DNA of 64,000 nt from Phascolarctos cinereus (GCF_002099425.1 NW_018344001.1:6130501-6194500); one strand, 5' to 3'. Shown: positions 22,300 to 33,090, counted from the first letter of the stretch. Notes: a model not told the origin generated them from the letters alone. Numbers and translations are program-made.

Positions 22300-22775
22300 G
22301 GCCAATTTTCCCACAAATAATCTCAAATCTCTCCTTATTCCAGTCTATCTTCCACACTGCTGCCAAAGTGATTTTCCCAAGTGAGAGTCTAAACATGACA
22401 CTCCCCTACTCCATAAACTCCAGTGGCTCCCTATTGCCCTCAGGATAAAGTATGAACTCCCCTCTTTATCTTTTAAAGCCTTTTTAAAACCCTGCTCCCT
22501 AAATCACTTTGTATTGATTCACTTTTTTTCTCATATTATATGAAACAATATTTATAAAGCATTTGGCACAATGCCTGGCACAGAGTGGGAACTTAATATA
22601 TGCTTGTTCCCGTTCCCTCCCTCTTCTCTTTTTCTACATACATTTTATACGTACCTTTGTCTCTCCTGCAAGAGGTTTTAGAGAGGAGGGATGGTAGCAT
22701 TCTTTACATTTACATCTCAAGTGCCTGGCATATATTAGGTGTCCAATAAATGCTCATTGAGTTCTAAAGAGTTTC
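22300..22775 (+). mobile_element. L2 LINE 3' part
   Basis: 'attccagtctatcttccaca', 'aactccagtggctccctatt', then 'gcctggcatatattaggtgt' and 'ccaataaatgctcattgag' at the 3' end. Two L2-like end signatures (22563 and 22720) suggest an internal duplication or two joined copies. Confidence 0.76.
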
Positions 22776-23164
22776 GAAGTATGGAAATGGGAAAACAGAA
22801 CTACATGTGAACAGAAGCTCATTTGTCCTTAGAGCTAACCAAAACCCACATCATTAAGGAAATTAAAAATTTGATGGTAAAGTCAAAGAGGAGAGGAGCT
22901 CAAGAGATAGGTAAGCAAATGGCTGAGCTGGATTTCTTTGTAATTAATAGAAAAATTCCACGGATCTTTTGAGAGAAGCAAGTGAAATTCTCCAACCTCT
23001 CAGTCCCCCAGACAGCTAATCCACTGAATGAGGTGAGTTTACCACACTGTGAGTTAGCTTTATCTGCAAAATACAGCCAAGTCTTCTACGGGAATAATCA
23101 ATGTTGGAGAAGTCATGGAAAGACAGGCACAGAAACATACTTTCGGGAGAGCTTTGAATTCATC
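22776..23164. other. No recognised feature
   Basis: Single-copy-looking. The open frame at 22982-23167 lacks motifs. Confidence 0.35.
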
Positions 23165-23840
23165 TAACTAGTCTGGAAAGCAATTTGGAATTATGCTAAG
23201 CGGTTAATATGTCCATATCGTTTGACCCAAGATCTTTGACTCAGCATATGGCCCAATCTCAAATGAAAAGAAATGTACCATCTCAAGTATTTATGGCAGT
23301 AATTTTTGTGGTCTCAGAGGGCTGGAAACAGAAGTCACCCAAAGATTGGAGGGTGGCTGAACAAGTTATTACACACTAACATAATAGAATGTATTTCACC
23401 ATAAGATGGTGTGAATAAATAAATAAATAAAGAGAAGCATGGAAAGAACTCTATGAACTGAGGAAAAGTGAAAAAAGCAGAATTGGGAACACAATGGACC
23501 CAATGATTGATTACTGTGATGCAAGCAGAAAGAAAAGCAAAAAAGTAGCAGAAACTTAATGCTGTGAAATTGTAATGACCAAGCTTGACCCCAAAGAGGG
23601 AAGAGAAGGGATTTCCCCCATTCTCTGCAGAGGTATGGGACACTACATATGAGGTCACCCTTTTTCAACACGTGTTAGTTTGTTGGTGTTTTTTTTTTTT
23701 GAACCAGGCTCCCCTCCTCTAGTTTTTATCCTTTGTTATAAAAGATGAGTTTCTAGGAGAGGTTGAAGGAGGAACATATTGGGAAATGTAGGTGGTTCAA
23801 AAAGAAAATATATCAATAAAATTAGATTTTAAAAAGTCTT
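23165..23840 (+). mobile_element. 5'-truncated L1 (ORF2 end and 3' UTR)
   Basis: 'agtctggaaagcaatttgga', 'ggctgaacaagttattacac', 'aatagaatgtatttcaccat' and 'aagaactctatgaactgagg' are the conserved end of marsupial L1 ORF2 and its 3' UTR. Contains an (AATA)n tract at 23416-23432 and a T-run near 23690. Confidence 0.72.
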
Positions 23841-24341
23841 CTTTCACTAATAGCTAATTTGGGTGCCCCAGTTTGGTGTGGAAGTCCCCTGAGTTTTTTG
23901 TCACTCTGCCACGAGACTGAAGTCTTTCTAGCTCCTACCAAACTGGAAAGAGTTCCAAGATGGACTTGGAGATGGATGGTACATTCACCATCCAGGAATG
24001 GGGCTAACTAAAATTCTGAGATGCTTCTTGCCAGGAGGTTGACCAAGTCATCAGGATTTTTTTCTTAACTAAAACAACTCTTGAAAAGCTATTCATCAAG
24101 GCATGGAAGAATGGAAGGGTTGCAATGTACATGTATGGAAAGAGTTTCTCCACAGACAGTACCATAGAGATGTTGGAAAAATCTGGAAATTAGGTTGTGC
24201 AGGAATCTTCCTTGTTAGCCACACTGGGGACCTCTAAAATAAAGATTCAGTCTACAATTACCTTTGCTACCAGATGCTTTATTGTTCTGTCTCTAAACTA
24301 ATAAAAATGAAACTTTTTATTGTCTATCCAATGTCCAATAG
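23841..24341. other. No recognised feature
   Basis: Single-copy-looking sequence. Confidence 0.35.
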
Positions 24342-24535
24342 GCATCTGGGTGGCTCAGTGGATAGAATGTTGGACTACCTAAGTGACTGGGGAGAAGCAT
24401 TTAATCTTTCAACCTCGGTTTCCTCATTTGTAAAATAATAACAATAGCATCTACTTTACATGGCTGTTATGAAGATCAAACGAGATAATATTTGTGAAGT
24501 GTTTTAAAGCAATATGTAAATGCTGGCTCTTACAG
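24342..24535 (+). mobile_element. MIR/tRNA-headed SINE with internal deletion
   Basis: Head 'ggcatctgggtggctcagtg' then directly 'cctcggtttcctcatttgta' and 'acgagataatatttgtgaag'. The stretch between head and post-CORE is shortened. Confidence 0.7.
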
Positions 24536-24859
24536 CCACGTAGGGCCTCCACAACATGCTAGATATTCATTTACTCTCTCTCTCCCTAAATCAGCCAGAA
24601 TGATTAAGAGTTGACTGTGGGTATGGATATGACTCTAACAAGTTAACACACAAATTTTGTCTGGAACTGAGCCACACCACTGCTGCTCTCCAACTTCCGA
24701 ACATTCTTCCTGTTCATTTCCTCCTCTTCCTTTCGTGGGCTACTTTAAAAACCCAACTCACATTGCTGTTGAATGGCTGAAACCCTAGTATGATACTTCC
24801 CTCCACTAATACAGAATGGCATTGGCTTAGCAACATATAATCCTAGAAAATTGCTGGAG
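24536..24859. other. No recognised feature
   Basis: Single-copy-looking sequence. Confidence 0.35.
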
Positions 24860-25075
24860 GAATTCAGAAGTTATGTGACTTGTCCAGAGCTACACAGCTA
24901 ATATGTGTCAAGGGTGGGGCTTGATTTCACATTTTCCTGATGCAAGGCTGGACAATGCCATGCTGCCTTTGACATAAGTCTACACATGTATACATACACA
25001 CAGATGTGAGCACACACAAAAACACATGCATGCTTATGAATGTGTATACACACAATCATACACACGTACGCAAAG
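24860..25075 (-). mobile_element. MIR-type SINE (antisense) followed by (CA)-rich repeat
   Basis: 'gttatgtgacttgtccagag', 'ctacacagctaatatgtgtc' and 'gcttgatttcacatttt'. A CA/TA-rich simple repeat runs from 24979 to 25070. Confidence 0.6.
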
Positions 25076-25079
25076 ATAG

Positions 25080-25235
25080 CATGATGATAGAGAGCTGATG
25101 TGAAGTCAGAAAGACCTGGGTTAAAGGACCCGTCCAGGATCACAGGGGTCTAGTATGTATCTGAAGCAGGATTCAAACCCAGATCAAATGCCCAATCCAA
25201 CATTTCATCCACTATGGCGTGCTGCCTGTGATATA
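25080..25235. mobile_element. Two head-to-head MIR fragments
   Basis: A sense piece ('gtcagaaagacctgggttaa') joins an antisense piece ('aggattcaaacccagatcaa' to 'catccactatggcgtgctgc'). Confidence 0.5.
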
Positions 25236-26195
25236 GGTCACTCACTTTTCCATGCTCAGGTCCTCATGTTAGTCAGGGGACTGACCTCTCCACTTCCTTT
25301 TGGCCAGGGAACAGAAGAGAAGGCTGGCCATTTGGTCACAGTTCAGATGCCCAGCATGAATCTTTTTTTTCTCTTAATATGAATTTATTTATTTTTTAGT
25401 TTTCAATATTCACTTCCACAAGTTTTTGAGTTCCAAATTTCTCACCCCCTCCACCCCAAGATGGCATGCATTCTGAATACCCCTTCCCCTGGTCTGCCTT
25501 CTCTTCTATCTCTCCCCCCTCCCTTCTCTTATCCCCTTCCCCTTCTATTTTCCTGTAGAGCCGGATAGACTTTTGTACCCCATTTCCTGTATTTCTTATT
25601 TCCCAGTTGCATGTGAAAACATTTTTTTTAAAACATGTGTTTTTAAAACTTTGAGTTCCAAATTTTCTCCCTTCCTCCCTCCCCACCCACCCTCATTGAA
25701 AAGGCAAGCAACTCAATATAGGTTGTACATGTGCAGTTATGCAAAACACTTCCTTAGTAGACATGTTGTGAAAAACTAACTCTATTTCCCTTAATCCTAT
25801 CCTGCCCTCCCATTTATTCTATTCTTTCTTTTGACCCTGTCCCTCCTCAGAAGTATTTGCTTCTGATTACCCTCTTTCCCAATCTGCCCTCCTCTCTATC
25901 ACCCCCTGCTCTCTTGTCCCTTCTCCCCCTATTTTCCTGTAGGGTAAGACAGATTTCCATACCCAATTGAATGTGTATGTTATTCTCCTTAAGCCAAATC
26001 CTATGAGAATAAGATTCCTCATTCCCTCTCACCTTCCCCTGTTTCCCCTCCACTGAGAGACTTTTCTTTCTGTTTTTTTTTGTGAGATAATTTACCCCAT
26101 TCTACCTCTCCCTTTCTTCTCCAGTATCATCCTCTCTCATCCCTTAATTTTATTCTCCAGATATGACCCCTTAATCTTCAACTCACCCTGTGCCC

Positions 26196-26196
<1 letters not shown>

Positions 26197-26262
<66 letters not shown>
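26197..26262. repeat. (CTAT)n microsatellite in the half-L1 3' UTR
   Basis: About sixteen tetramer units with one interruption. Expansion occurred inside the retroelement. Confidence 0.95.
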
Positions 26263-26374
26263 ACATACATACAATTTTTTTCCTTCAACTACCCTAATAC
26301 TGACAAAGTTCTCATGAGTTACAAATATCATCTTTCCATGCAGGAATGTAAACAGTTCAATCTTAATAAGTCTC

Positions 26375-27477
26375 TTATGATTTCTCTTTCCTGTTTACCT
26401 CTTCATGTTCCACTGAGTCCTGTATTTGAAAGTCAAATTTTCTGTTTAGCTCTGGTCTTTTCATCAGGAATGCTTGAAAGTCCTCTATTTCACTGAATGA
26501 CCATTTTTCCCCTGAAGGATTATACTCAGTTTTGCTGGGTAGGTGATTCTTGGTTGTAATCCTATCTCCTTTGCCCTCCGGAATATTATATTCCATGCCC
26601 TGCGGTCCTTTAATGTAGAAGCTGCTAAATCTTGTGTTATCCTGATTGTGTTTCCACAGTACTTGAATTGTTTCCTTCTGGCAGCTTGTAATATTTTCTC
26701 CTTGACCTGGGAACTCTGGAATTTGGCTACAATATTCCTAGGAGTTTTCCTTTGGGGATCTCTTTCAGGAGGAGATCTGTGGATTCTTTCAATTTCTATT
26801 TTGCCCTCTGGTTCTATATATCAGGGCAGTTTTCCTTGATAATTTCTTGAAAGATGATGTCTAGGCTCTTTTTTGATCATGGCTTTCAGATAGTCCAATA
26901 ATTTTTAAATTCTCTCTCCTGGATCTATTTTCCAGGTCAGTTTTTTTCCAATGAGATATTTCACATTGTTTTCTAATTTTTCATTCTTTTGGATTTGTTT
27001 TACAGTGTCTTGATTTCTCATAAAGTCACTGTCTTCCAATTGCTCTATTCTAATTTTTAAGGAAGTATTTTCTTCAGTAATCTTTTGGACTTCCTTTTCC
27101 ATTTGGCCAATTTTTCTTTTTAGGGCATTCTTCTCCTCATTGGCTTTTTGGACCTCTTTTGCCATTTGGGTTAGGCTGTTTTTAAGTGTTATTTTCTTCA
27201 GTATTTTTTGGGTCTCCTTTAGCAAGCTGTTGACTTGTTTTTCATGATTTTCTTGCATCACTCTCATTTCTCTTCCCAGTTTTTCCTCTACTTCCCTTAC
27301 TTGCTTCTCAAAATCCCTTTTGAGCTCTTCCAAGGCCTGGGACTGATTCATATTTTTCTTGGAGGCTTTGGATGTAGGAGCTTTGACTTTGTTGTCTTCT
27401 TCTGGTTGTATATTTTGATCTTCTTTTTCACCAAAGTAAGATAATATAGTCTGACTCTTTTTGCACTGCTTGCTCAT
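26375..27477 (-). pseudogene. L1-type ORF1 of the minus half-L1, broken
   Basis: Starts MSKQCKKSQTILSYF at 27477, followed by a long coiled coil rich in K/E/L/Q (about residues 50-165) and a C-terminal RNA-binding part. The N-terminal frame ends at 26905. The rest, including WSFSEIEDFQAFLMK, continues in another frame to 26375. ORF1p is the RNA-binding trimer-forming chaperone of L1. This copy is a retroelement relic, not a host gene. Confidence 0.8.
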
Positions 27478-27811
27478 GATCCCAGCCAATTACTTGAGTT
27501 TTAAACTCTTTGTTAAGGTAAGAGTCTGCTTCCAGTGTGGAGAATGTACTGTCCCAAGCTTCAGGGGTTTGTATAGCTGTTTTCAGAGATACTTGTAGGG
27601 ACCTGTAAATTTTCAGTTCTTCCAAGGTGGTATGATAAGGGGCGAGGTGTTTACTCCTTTCCTGGCCTGTGACCACAAGTATTCCTTTCTGTCCTGTAAC
27701 TGTGAGGAGGGTTCCTCTCACAGCCACTAAAGCTGCACTATGCCAGCGCTCCTCTTCACCCCAGCACTGCCGCCCAGAACTGTGACCCAGATCCACACAC
27801 GGGCAAAGCAA
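27428..27811 (-). other. Leader ORF of about 127 codons overlapping the ORF1 start
   Basis: Sense-strand frame in the half-L1 leader, open over 127 codons and ending ESDYIILLW. It overlaps the ORF1 ATG by 50 nt in a different frame. The plus-strand copy (53280-53654) has the same ORF with the same stop and the same overlap. The last 88 residues differ at only seven positions. No domain recognised. It may be a chance open frame inherited from the master element. Confidence 0.5.
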
Positions 27812-28308
27812 GAGATTCCTGCCTCAGCACTGGCAAAGAGATCCCTGCAATCCCTCTCTGATCAGCCACTGGATTCCCTCTCAGTCTGTGGGCCGGAAGC
27901 TCGGGAAGCAGCTGCCCCCCACCCCAGGGCCAGGCTCTTGGGGAATGGAACTGAGACCCAGCCTTCCTCCCTGACAACCAACAGAAACAAACTTTTCCCA
28001 CTGACCTTTTAAATTGTCTTTGGCATTGGTGGATTGAGGAGTCTGGAAACCTCCACAGCTGCCCGTGTTTCAGTCCTCTGAGGCCTGCTCCAGGTTTGCT
28101 GCGGCCTGCGTGCCCATGCCGCGCTGCGCAGTGCTCCCAGCCTGGCGCGATACACCTTTGTGATCAATCATCCAGGTTGTCTTGGGCGGGAAATTTGTTT
28201 CACTCTGTCTTTTTGTGGGTTCTGCTGCTTCAGAATTTGTTTAGAGCCATTTTCTATGAGTATTTGGAGGGGTCTGGGGGAGAGCTCAAGCAAGTCACTG
28301 CTTTCACT

Positions 28309-28319
28309 CAGCCATCTTG
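28309..28319 (-). promoter_or_regulatory. YY1-like site at the half-L1 5' end
   Basis: Minus strand reads caagatggctg near the element's first bases, the position and core (CAAGATGG) of the YY1 site in human L1 5' UTRs. Function here is inferred. Confidence 0.45.
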
Positions 28320-28346
28320 GTTCCGCCCCCACCCAGCATGAATCTT

Positions 28347-28819
28347 AAAGAGGGGGTGGGAAGCCAGGATTTGGAAAGACAAGGTGAGGCTGGGACCAAA
28401 TAAAGTAAAGGCCAACTATCAGAACTGGGCCTGAGGACCCTCTCTCCCCAAGCAGGAACCCAGGAGGACACACAGCACAGCTACAAAACAGCTTGGCAAG
28501 GGAGAGGTAAGAAAACACAAACAGCCTGAATCCCAGGTTTGGGAGAGGCAAGGCAAAGGAAACCCCAAGGAGGAATTCTAGGAGATTTGAGACAGGTCCT
28601 GCCTCAGGTAGGAGGCCCGGGATCCAATCCCAGGGCACGCCCAGTCTGGGTTTGTAGGCTGAAACAGATAAGTGGTATCCGGGAAACGTAAGTAGGTCAA
28701 GCTGGCTGGGGCAGGGGGGTCAGAGACGCAGACGGAGTCTGACGGCAACCAAAAAGCACAGAGAGGGGAGAAGGACCTCCCAGTAGGAAGAAGACTTGGT
28801 ATTTATGTTTACAAGGGAG
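28347..28819. other. No recognised feature
   Basis: Purine-biased, single-copy-looking sequence. Antisense open frames have no motifs. Confidence 0.35.
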
Positions 28820-29292
28820 GGACAGCCTGATTAATCAATACACATTTAAGTGCCAGCTATAGGCCAGGTACTATGCAGTCATCAGTCAGTCAATAATAAA
28901 GCATTTATATATCACTTTAAGGTTTGAAAAACGTTTTTTATCCTCACAACAATCCTGGGGAGTAGAGGTCATTATGATCCACATTTTGTAGCTGAGGAAA
29001 CTGAGGCAAACGGGATTAGGTGACTTGTGTAGGGTCACACAGTTAGCAAGTGTCTGAGGCTGGATTTGAACTCAGGAAGATGAGTCTTTCTGACTTTAGG
29101 TCCTGTACTACATGCACTACATCCCACCCCCCCACCCCCCATCTGCCTCAGCATTTCTAAGCAGGCCCTTGGAACACCACTGGTCTTCTTAGAGAAGAAA
29201 GGATAAATAACAAAACTCAATTGGAGATACAAAGACAAATGTAAAACAGCCCCTGCCCTCAACGAGCTTATATTCTATTAAAGGAAGCGATA
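28820..29292 (-). mobile_element. L2 3' end (antisense) split by a MIR
   Basis: Antisense L2 start at 28830-28880 ('gtgccagctataggccaggt') resumes at about 29222 ('gagatacaaagacaaatg', 'ctgccctcaacgagcttata'), so the MIR-type SINE between them is a later insertion. Confidence 0.57.
28893..29125 (-). mobile_element. MIR-type SINE (antisense), near full length
   Basis: 'tttatcctcacaacaatcct', 'gctgaggaaactgaggcaaa' and 'ggctggatttgaactcagga'. Confidence 0.86.
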
Positions 29293-29660
29293 TGAACACT
29301 CTTCAGATATCTAAAGATACTCTTGTGGCCAAAGCCAGAGGTGTACATAGAGCCCACTTATCCTTCCTTTTGGAGAACAGAAGTCCTCACAGGAAACCTA
29401 TTAACTGCCTTCAAGAAGGGATAAGACTTCTGCTTGACTCCAGAGGACAGAACTGGTTCCTACCAGGGGAGATTCTAACGAGGAAACTGTCCAACAGTGC
29501 CTTGAGGGGGACCGGTGACCCCTTCATTGAAGGTCTTCATGTCAAGGCAGGATAACTAGCTGTCAACCGTGTCATAGGGGGACAGATTGCTCAGGCCGGG
29601 AGGGATGAGCTGACCAATGAAAACCCTTCCCAACCCGAGATTCTGGGACTCTGGGGGCTG
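29292..29660 (+). mobile_element. L3/CR1 LINE 3' region
   Basis: Sense CR1-type order: 'cttcagatatctaaagatac', 'ctgtccaacagtgccttgag', 'ccttcattgaaggtcttcat' and the end 'cccttcccaacccgagattc'. Degraded. Confidence 0.57.
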
Positions 29661-30179
29661 CAAGACTACTGGAAGCCATGAAGCCAGGGGAGGTTCTTCT
29701 GAGCCGAGGAAGATTGGGTGCTCTGTGTAGGGCATCTTGGATATTTTTAGGATTCTCTCACTTCTGCTACAATGCCTCCACACAGCATTGGTCAGAGATT
29801 AGAATAGTTTAGACTGGTGAAAAAAGAATTTTAGTCAATGACTGAGCCCAGCTGTAAGACGCTGCACCAAAGTTATTTTAGCCCAAAGGCTCCAGTGGTT
29901 CTGCTAGTTTGAAAAAAGGCCTGGTGATTGCTGTGCTTAAAAATTGTAGGAAAACGGAAGTGGCCTGTGGTTGAGAAGACATCTTACTTGACTGGTTTCC
30001 TTTCCTTCAGTTTGAAGATAGCAGGCTCAATAAAAGTCAGGGGTGAAGCTGATCAGACAGTCCATTATCAGCAATGACATTTTTACTATTTGATCCTAAT
30101 GTGATTTTATCAGTGGAAGGAAGTCCCCAGGAAGAAAACTCCTTCTATTAACAGAGCCCCAGGAGACCAGAGCATTAAG
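29661..30179. other. No recognised feature
   Basis: About 0.5 kb of single-copy-looking sequence. Confidence 0.35.
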
Positions 30180-30305
30180 AACTAGGAGATATGTGAGAGG
30201 TCGTGGAGGAGGAGACTGAGGCATAGAATGACTGGTCCAGGATCACCTGGCTAGCTTGTGTCAAAGGTAAGGACTAAACCCTGGTCATCTTGACTCCGCA
30301 CCATC
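30180..30305 (-). mobile_element. MIR-type SINE (antisense)
   Basis: 'gaggagactgaggcatagaa', 'ggatcacctggctagcttgt' and 'aaaccctggtcatcttgact'. Confidence 0.62.
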
Positions 30306-30394
30306 CAGACTTCTATCTGATACTCCAATATCGATAACCAGTCACCTTACATTTCTACATTTTCCACAGTGATTACTTTACAAACACAGAGATG

Positions 30395-30590
30395 GTATTA
30401 GTCCAGTGGAAAGGATCCTGGCTTCAGAGTCAGAGAATCTGCCTCTGGTGCCAACTCAGCGTTTTACTTCCTGTGTGATCTTGGCCAAATTACTTAGCTT
30501 CTCTGGGCCTCAGTTTTCTTATCTGTGAAATGGGAGAGTTGCCCTACCTGGCCTCTGAGGACCTTTCTAGTTCCAGGTCTCTGATGCTAT
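30395..30590 (+). mobile_element. MIR-type SINE
   Basis: 'cctggcttcagagtcagaga', 'ctgtgtgatcttggccaaat' and 'gggcctcagttttcttatct'. Confidence 0.77.
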
Positions 30591-30592
30591 GA

Positions 30593-30700
30593 CTCAGTTT
30601 CCTTCTCTGTAAAGTGAGCTGGAGAAGGAAATGGCAAAGCACTCCTAAGAAACCCTAAATGGGGTTGTGAAGAGTTGGACATGGCTGAACAATAACAAAA
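30593..30700 (+). mobile_element. MAR1-like SINE tail
   Basis: 'gtgagctggagaaggaaatg', 'aaaccctaaatggggttgtg' and 'agagttggacatggctgaac': the RTE-type 3' tail only. Confidence 0.82.
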
Positions 30701-30920
30701 GCATTTAAATAGCGCTTTAAGTTTTCCAAAGTGCTTTACAAATATTTATCACATTTGATCCTCACAACCTGGGAGGTAGGTGCTATTCTTTTCCCCATTT
30801 TACAGATAGGGAAAGTGAAGCAAAGCTGGGGACAAGTGACTTGCCCAGGGTCACTTAGCTAGTAAGTGTTGGGCCAGATTGAAACTCAGGTCTTCCTAAC
30901 TCCAGCTCCCAAGCTACCCT
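30701..30920 (-). mobile_element. MIR-type SINE (antisense), near full length
   Basis: 'ttccaaagtgctttacaaat', 'cacatttgatcctcacaacc', 'ttgcccagggtcacttagct' and 'attgaaactcaggtcttcct'. Confidence 0.86.
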
Positions 30921-30949
30921 CTCTTTTTCTTCCTCCTCTTCCTCCTCAT

Positions 30950-31095
30950 TGAAATTTTTATAATGTTGCAAAGTCCTCAAAGCGCCTTATACAGATAATC
31001 TCATTTGATCTCTACAATAACCTGGTGTGTAGGTGCTGCTGGAGGTATTATTGTACCTATTTTGTGGATGAAGAAACTGAGGTCAAGAGAGGCAA
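30950..31095 (-). mobile_element. MIR-type SINE (antisense), 3' half
   Basis: 'ctcatttgatctctacaata' and 'tggatgaagaaactgaggtc'. Confidence 0.67.
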
Positions 31096-31239
31096 TCTGC
31101 AGCAGCAAACTTGGAAAGTCCCAGCTGGGGGTTCTAACCCGTCCTTTCCTGCTCCTACGAACAAGGGGCACTCTCTGGGGGCTCAAGCCATCAGACATTT
31201 TCCGTTTACAAGTCATTTTTTTTTTAAAGGACACCCTTC

Positions 31240-31460
31240 CTATTTTCCAGCCATAATATGATCCTGATTGCACGGAGCAGTTATCTGTTAGCGATCCAAT
31301 TTGACGAGGGTTGCCATGGAGACCGGGGAAGGCAGACGGGAACTTCAAAGAGGAAAAACAAGATTTCATCATTTGATCTGGCAACTAGCCCAAACTGGTC
31401 CAATTTCATCAAAATGCCACGGAAAGGAAAGCGCCCGACTGCCTGAGTTTGGTGTCCACG
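31240..31460. promoter_or_regulatory. Non-repetitive segment with an RFX X-box-like site
   Basis: Repeat-free sequence carrying gttgccatggagac at 31310-31323. It matches the X-box form GTTGCCATGG.RAC bound by RFX factors, with one imperfect half-site. No gene start is nearby, so any enhancer role is a guess. Confidence 0.25.
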
Positions 31461-31479
31461 TCAAGAAGAATGAACAGAG

Positions 31480-31590
31480 AGGCAGTGAGCCACAGAGGGA
31501 CAGAAAGACCTGGGTTCAAAACCTCCCTCGGATCCTTACCAGTGAGCGATTCGGGGGCAGATCATTGAATATCTCTCAGCAACCAGAGGA
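31480..31590 (+). mobile_element. MIR-type SINE
   Basis: 'agagaggcagtgagccacag', 'agaaagacctgggttcaaaa' and 'gatcattgaatatctctcag'. Confidence 0.6.
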
Positions 31591-31737
31591 TGCTGGGAAA
31601 GAAAGAAAAAACACTTCTAAGCCATGCTAGTGAAGGGCATTGGAATCTGGGATGAGAATGGGAAGGATACCTTCCTTCATCAACTCAATTCAGATTCAAT
31701 ACAGCAAATACCTATTATGAAACAACTATGAATGAGA

Positions 31738-31962
31738 GGCAGCTGGGATAGTGTCTGTAGTGCTGGTTTTCTATTCAGGAAGCCCTGTGTTCAAGCTCCA
31801 CCTTTGACATATGCTAACCACCTGACTCAGGGCAAATCATTTAATCTCTTATTGCTCAGGTAAATTCTTAAAGAGTATGTTGTATATTATATTGTAAATT
31901 TGTAATTATATAAGATTATACAAATATGTCTGTGTATATATGTATACGTACATATATATATG

Positions 31963-32039
<77 letters not shown>

Positions 32040-32205
32040 AAATGGGGTAGAGAGGAATGTGGAAGGCAGTCTCAGTTTCCTTATCTGTAAAATGGAGATA
32101 ATAACAGCACCTTCTTCCCAAGGTTGTTGTAAGGATCAAGTGAGTTAACATATGTATAATGCTTCACAAAACTTGGAGCACTGTATGCATTCTAATTATT
32201 ATCAT
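31738..32205 (+). mobile_element. MIR-type SINE split by a (TA)n array
   Basis: 5' half at 31738-31862 ('gaagccctgtgttcaagctc') and 3' half at 32068-32205 ('tcagtttccttatctgtaaa', 'gttgttgtaaggatcaag') are collinear across the microsatellite. Confidence 0.72.
31929..32034. repeat. (TA)n microsatellite
   Basis: Long alternating TA with a few TG/CG steps. Likely cruciform-prone and length-variable. Confidence 0.96.
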
Positions 32206-32207
32206 TA

Positions 32208-32425
32208 CTCAGCATTTATTAATTGTCTACTATGTCCCGGGCGCTATGACAGCAATATAATGGATGATAAATGTATAGAGAATTTCCTTGCCAGGCATTC
32301 CCTTCACTAATGGAATCACAGGTCTTATTCTAACCGCCCCCCCCAAAAAAAAACCCAGCATGTCACTGGCAATACAAAACCAAAAAACAACTGGATGCTG
32401 CCTTGCAGAAGTTTACATTTGAACC
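32208..32425 (-). mobile_element. L2 3' region (antisense), degraded
   Basis: 'agcatttattaattgtctac' near 32210 and 'ccttgcagaagtttacattt' near 32401 are antisense L2 pieces. Confidence 0.5.
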
Positions 32426-32469
32426 CCTCCTTTTTGTCTACATCATGGAACCAAGGTAACCTCTAGAGA

Positions 32470-32590
32470 TCTAGTATTACTCCCCCAGTCTACAGATAAG
32501 GAAACTGAGTACCCAAGAGGCACAGGCTCCCAGTTTACTAGTGATGGCCAGAACTAGCAGCTGGGACTGCTCCCAGCTTCCCCATCCCTT
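32470..32590 (-). mobile_element. MIR-type SINE (antisense), weak
   Basis: 'cagtctacagataaggaaac' then 'gagtacccaagaggcaca'. Confidence 0.5.
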
Positions 32591-33090
32591 GTCCTTCCCC
32601 TTTACCATGTGGACTATTAGTTGGTGCCTAGCTATTGCATAAGAGCTGAGAATTTTTGCCTCAGTGTGTGAACTTTAAGCGATGGGGGAGTCTAAGTTAG
32701 TCTGCCCTTTCAAAAAAGTCAAACTCCAGCATCTGCTTCCCTTTTGCTCTAAGTGATGGCATTTAAAATCCCAAACTAGCAATTTAAGGGGGAAGGTATA
32801 GTAAGGATAAGACACTAAATAAATCTGTGTTGTCATCCGCAAATCCCATCATAGCCTTAAGCCAGGATGATAGACTGCGGCAGGAGGGAGCTCTGAAGTT
32901 CTAAGAACACATAAAAGTGTCATTAACCTGCTCAATGCATTTGACACAGCCAGCAACCTGGAGGTGATGGAGTGGCCTTGGCTCCAAGCTCATGATCATC
33001 CCAGGAGTAACTGACCATAGAACAAACAGGTCTGAACAGACGAAAACCTCTGGGGCTTTTCCTCCTCCTCCCCCAGGGAACTAAGGCAAT
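32591..33090. other. No recognised feature
   Basis: About 0.5 kb, single-copy-looking. Confidence 0.35.

Larger units (their letters stand above)
25350..28346 (-). mobile_element. Half-L1 (HAL1-like) element with 15-bp target duplications
   Basis: The 15-mer cccagcatgaatctt occurs at 25350-25364 and 28332-28346. Between them is a minus-strand element with an L1-type 5' leader (27478-28331), ORF1 (26375-27477) and a purine-rich 3' UTR (25365-26374) with antisense poly-A. ORF2 is absent: the 3' UTR follows ORF1 directly. An intact 5' end together with a tail shows that an RNA already lacking ORF2 was reverse-transcribed. This is the HAL1 pattern known in mammals. Confidence 0.87.

Noticed and set aside
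26197-26262. Tetranucleotide array considered as a CRISPR-like or satellite array
   Set aside because: Units are four bases without spacers; it is a simple microsatellite inside an L1-type 3' UTR in a vertebrate genome.
31001-31384. 127-codon minus frame over MIR and a repeat-free segment
   Set aside because: No splice sites, motifs or homologous protein recognised; part is antisense MIR.
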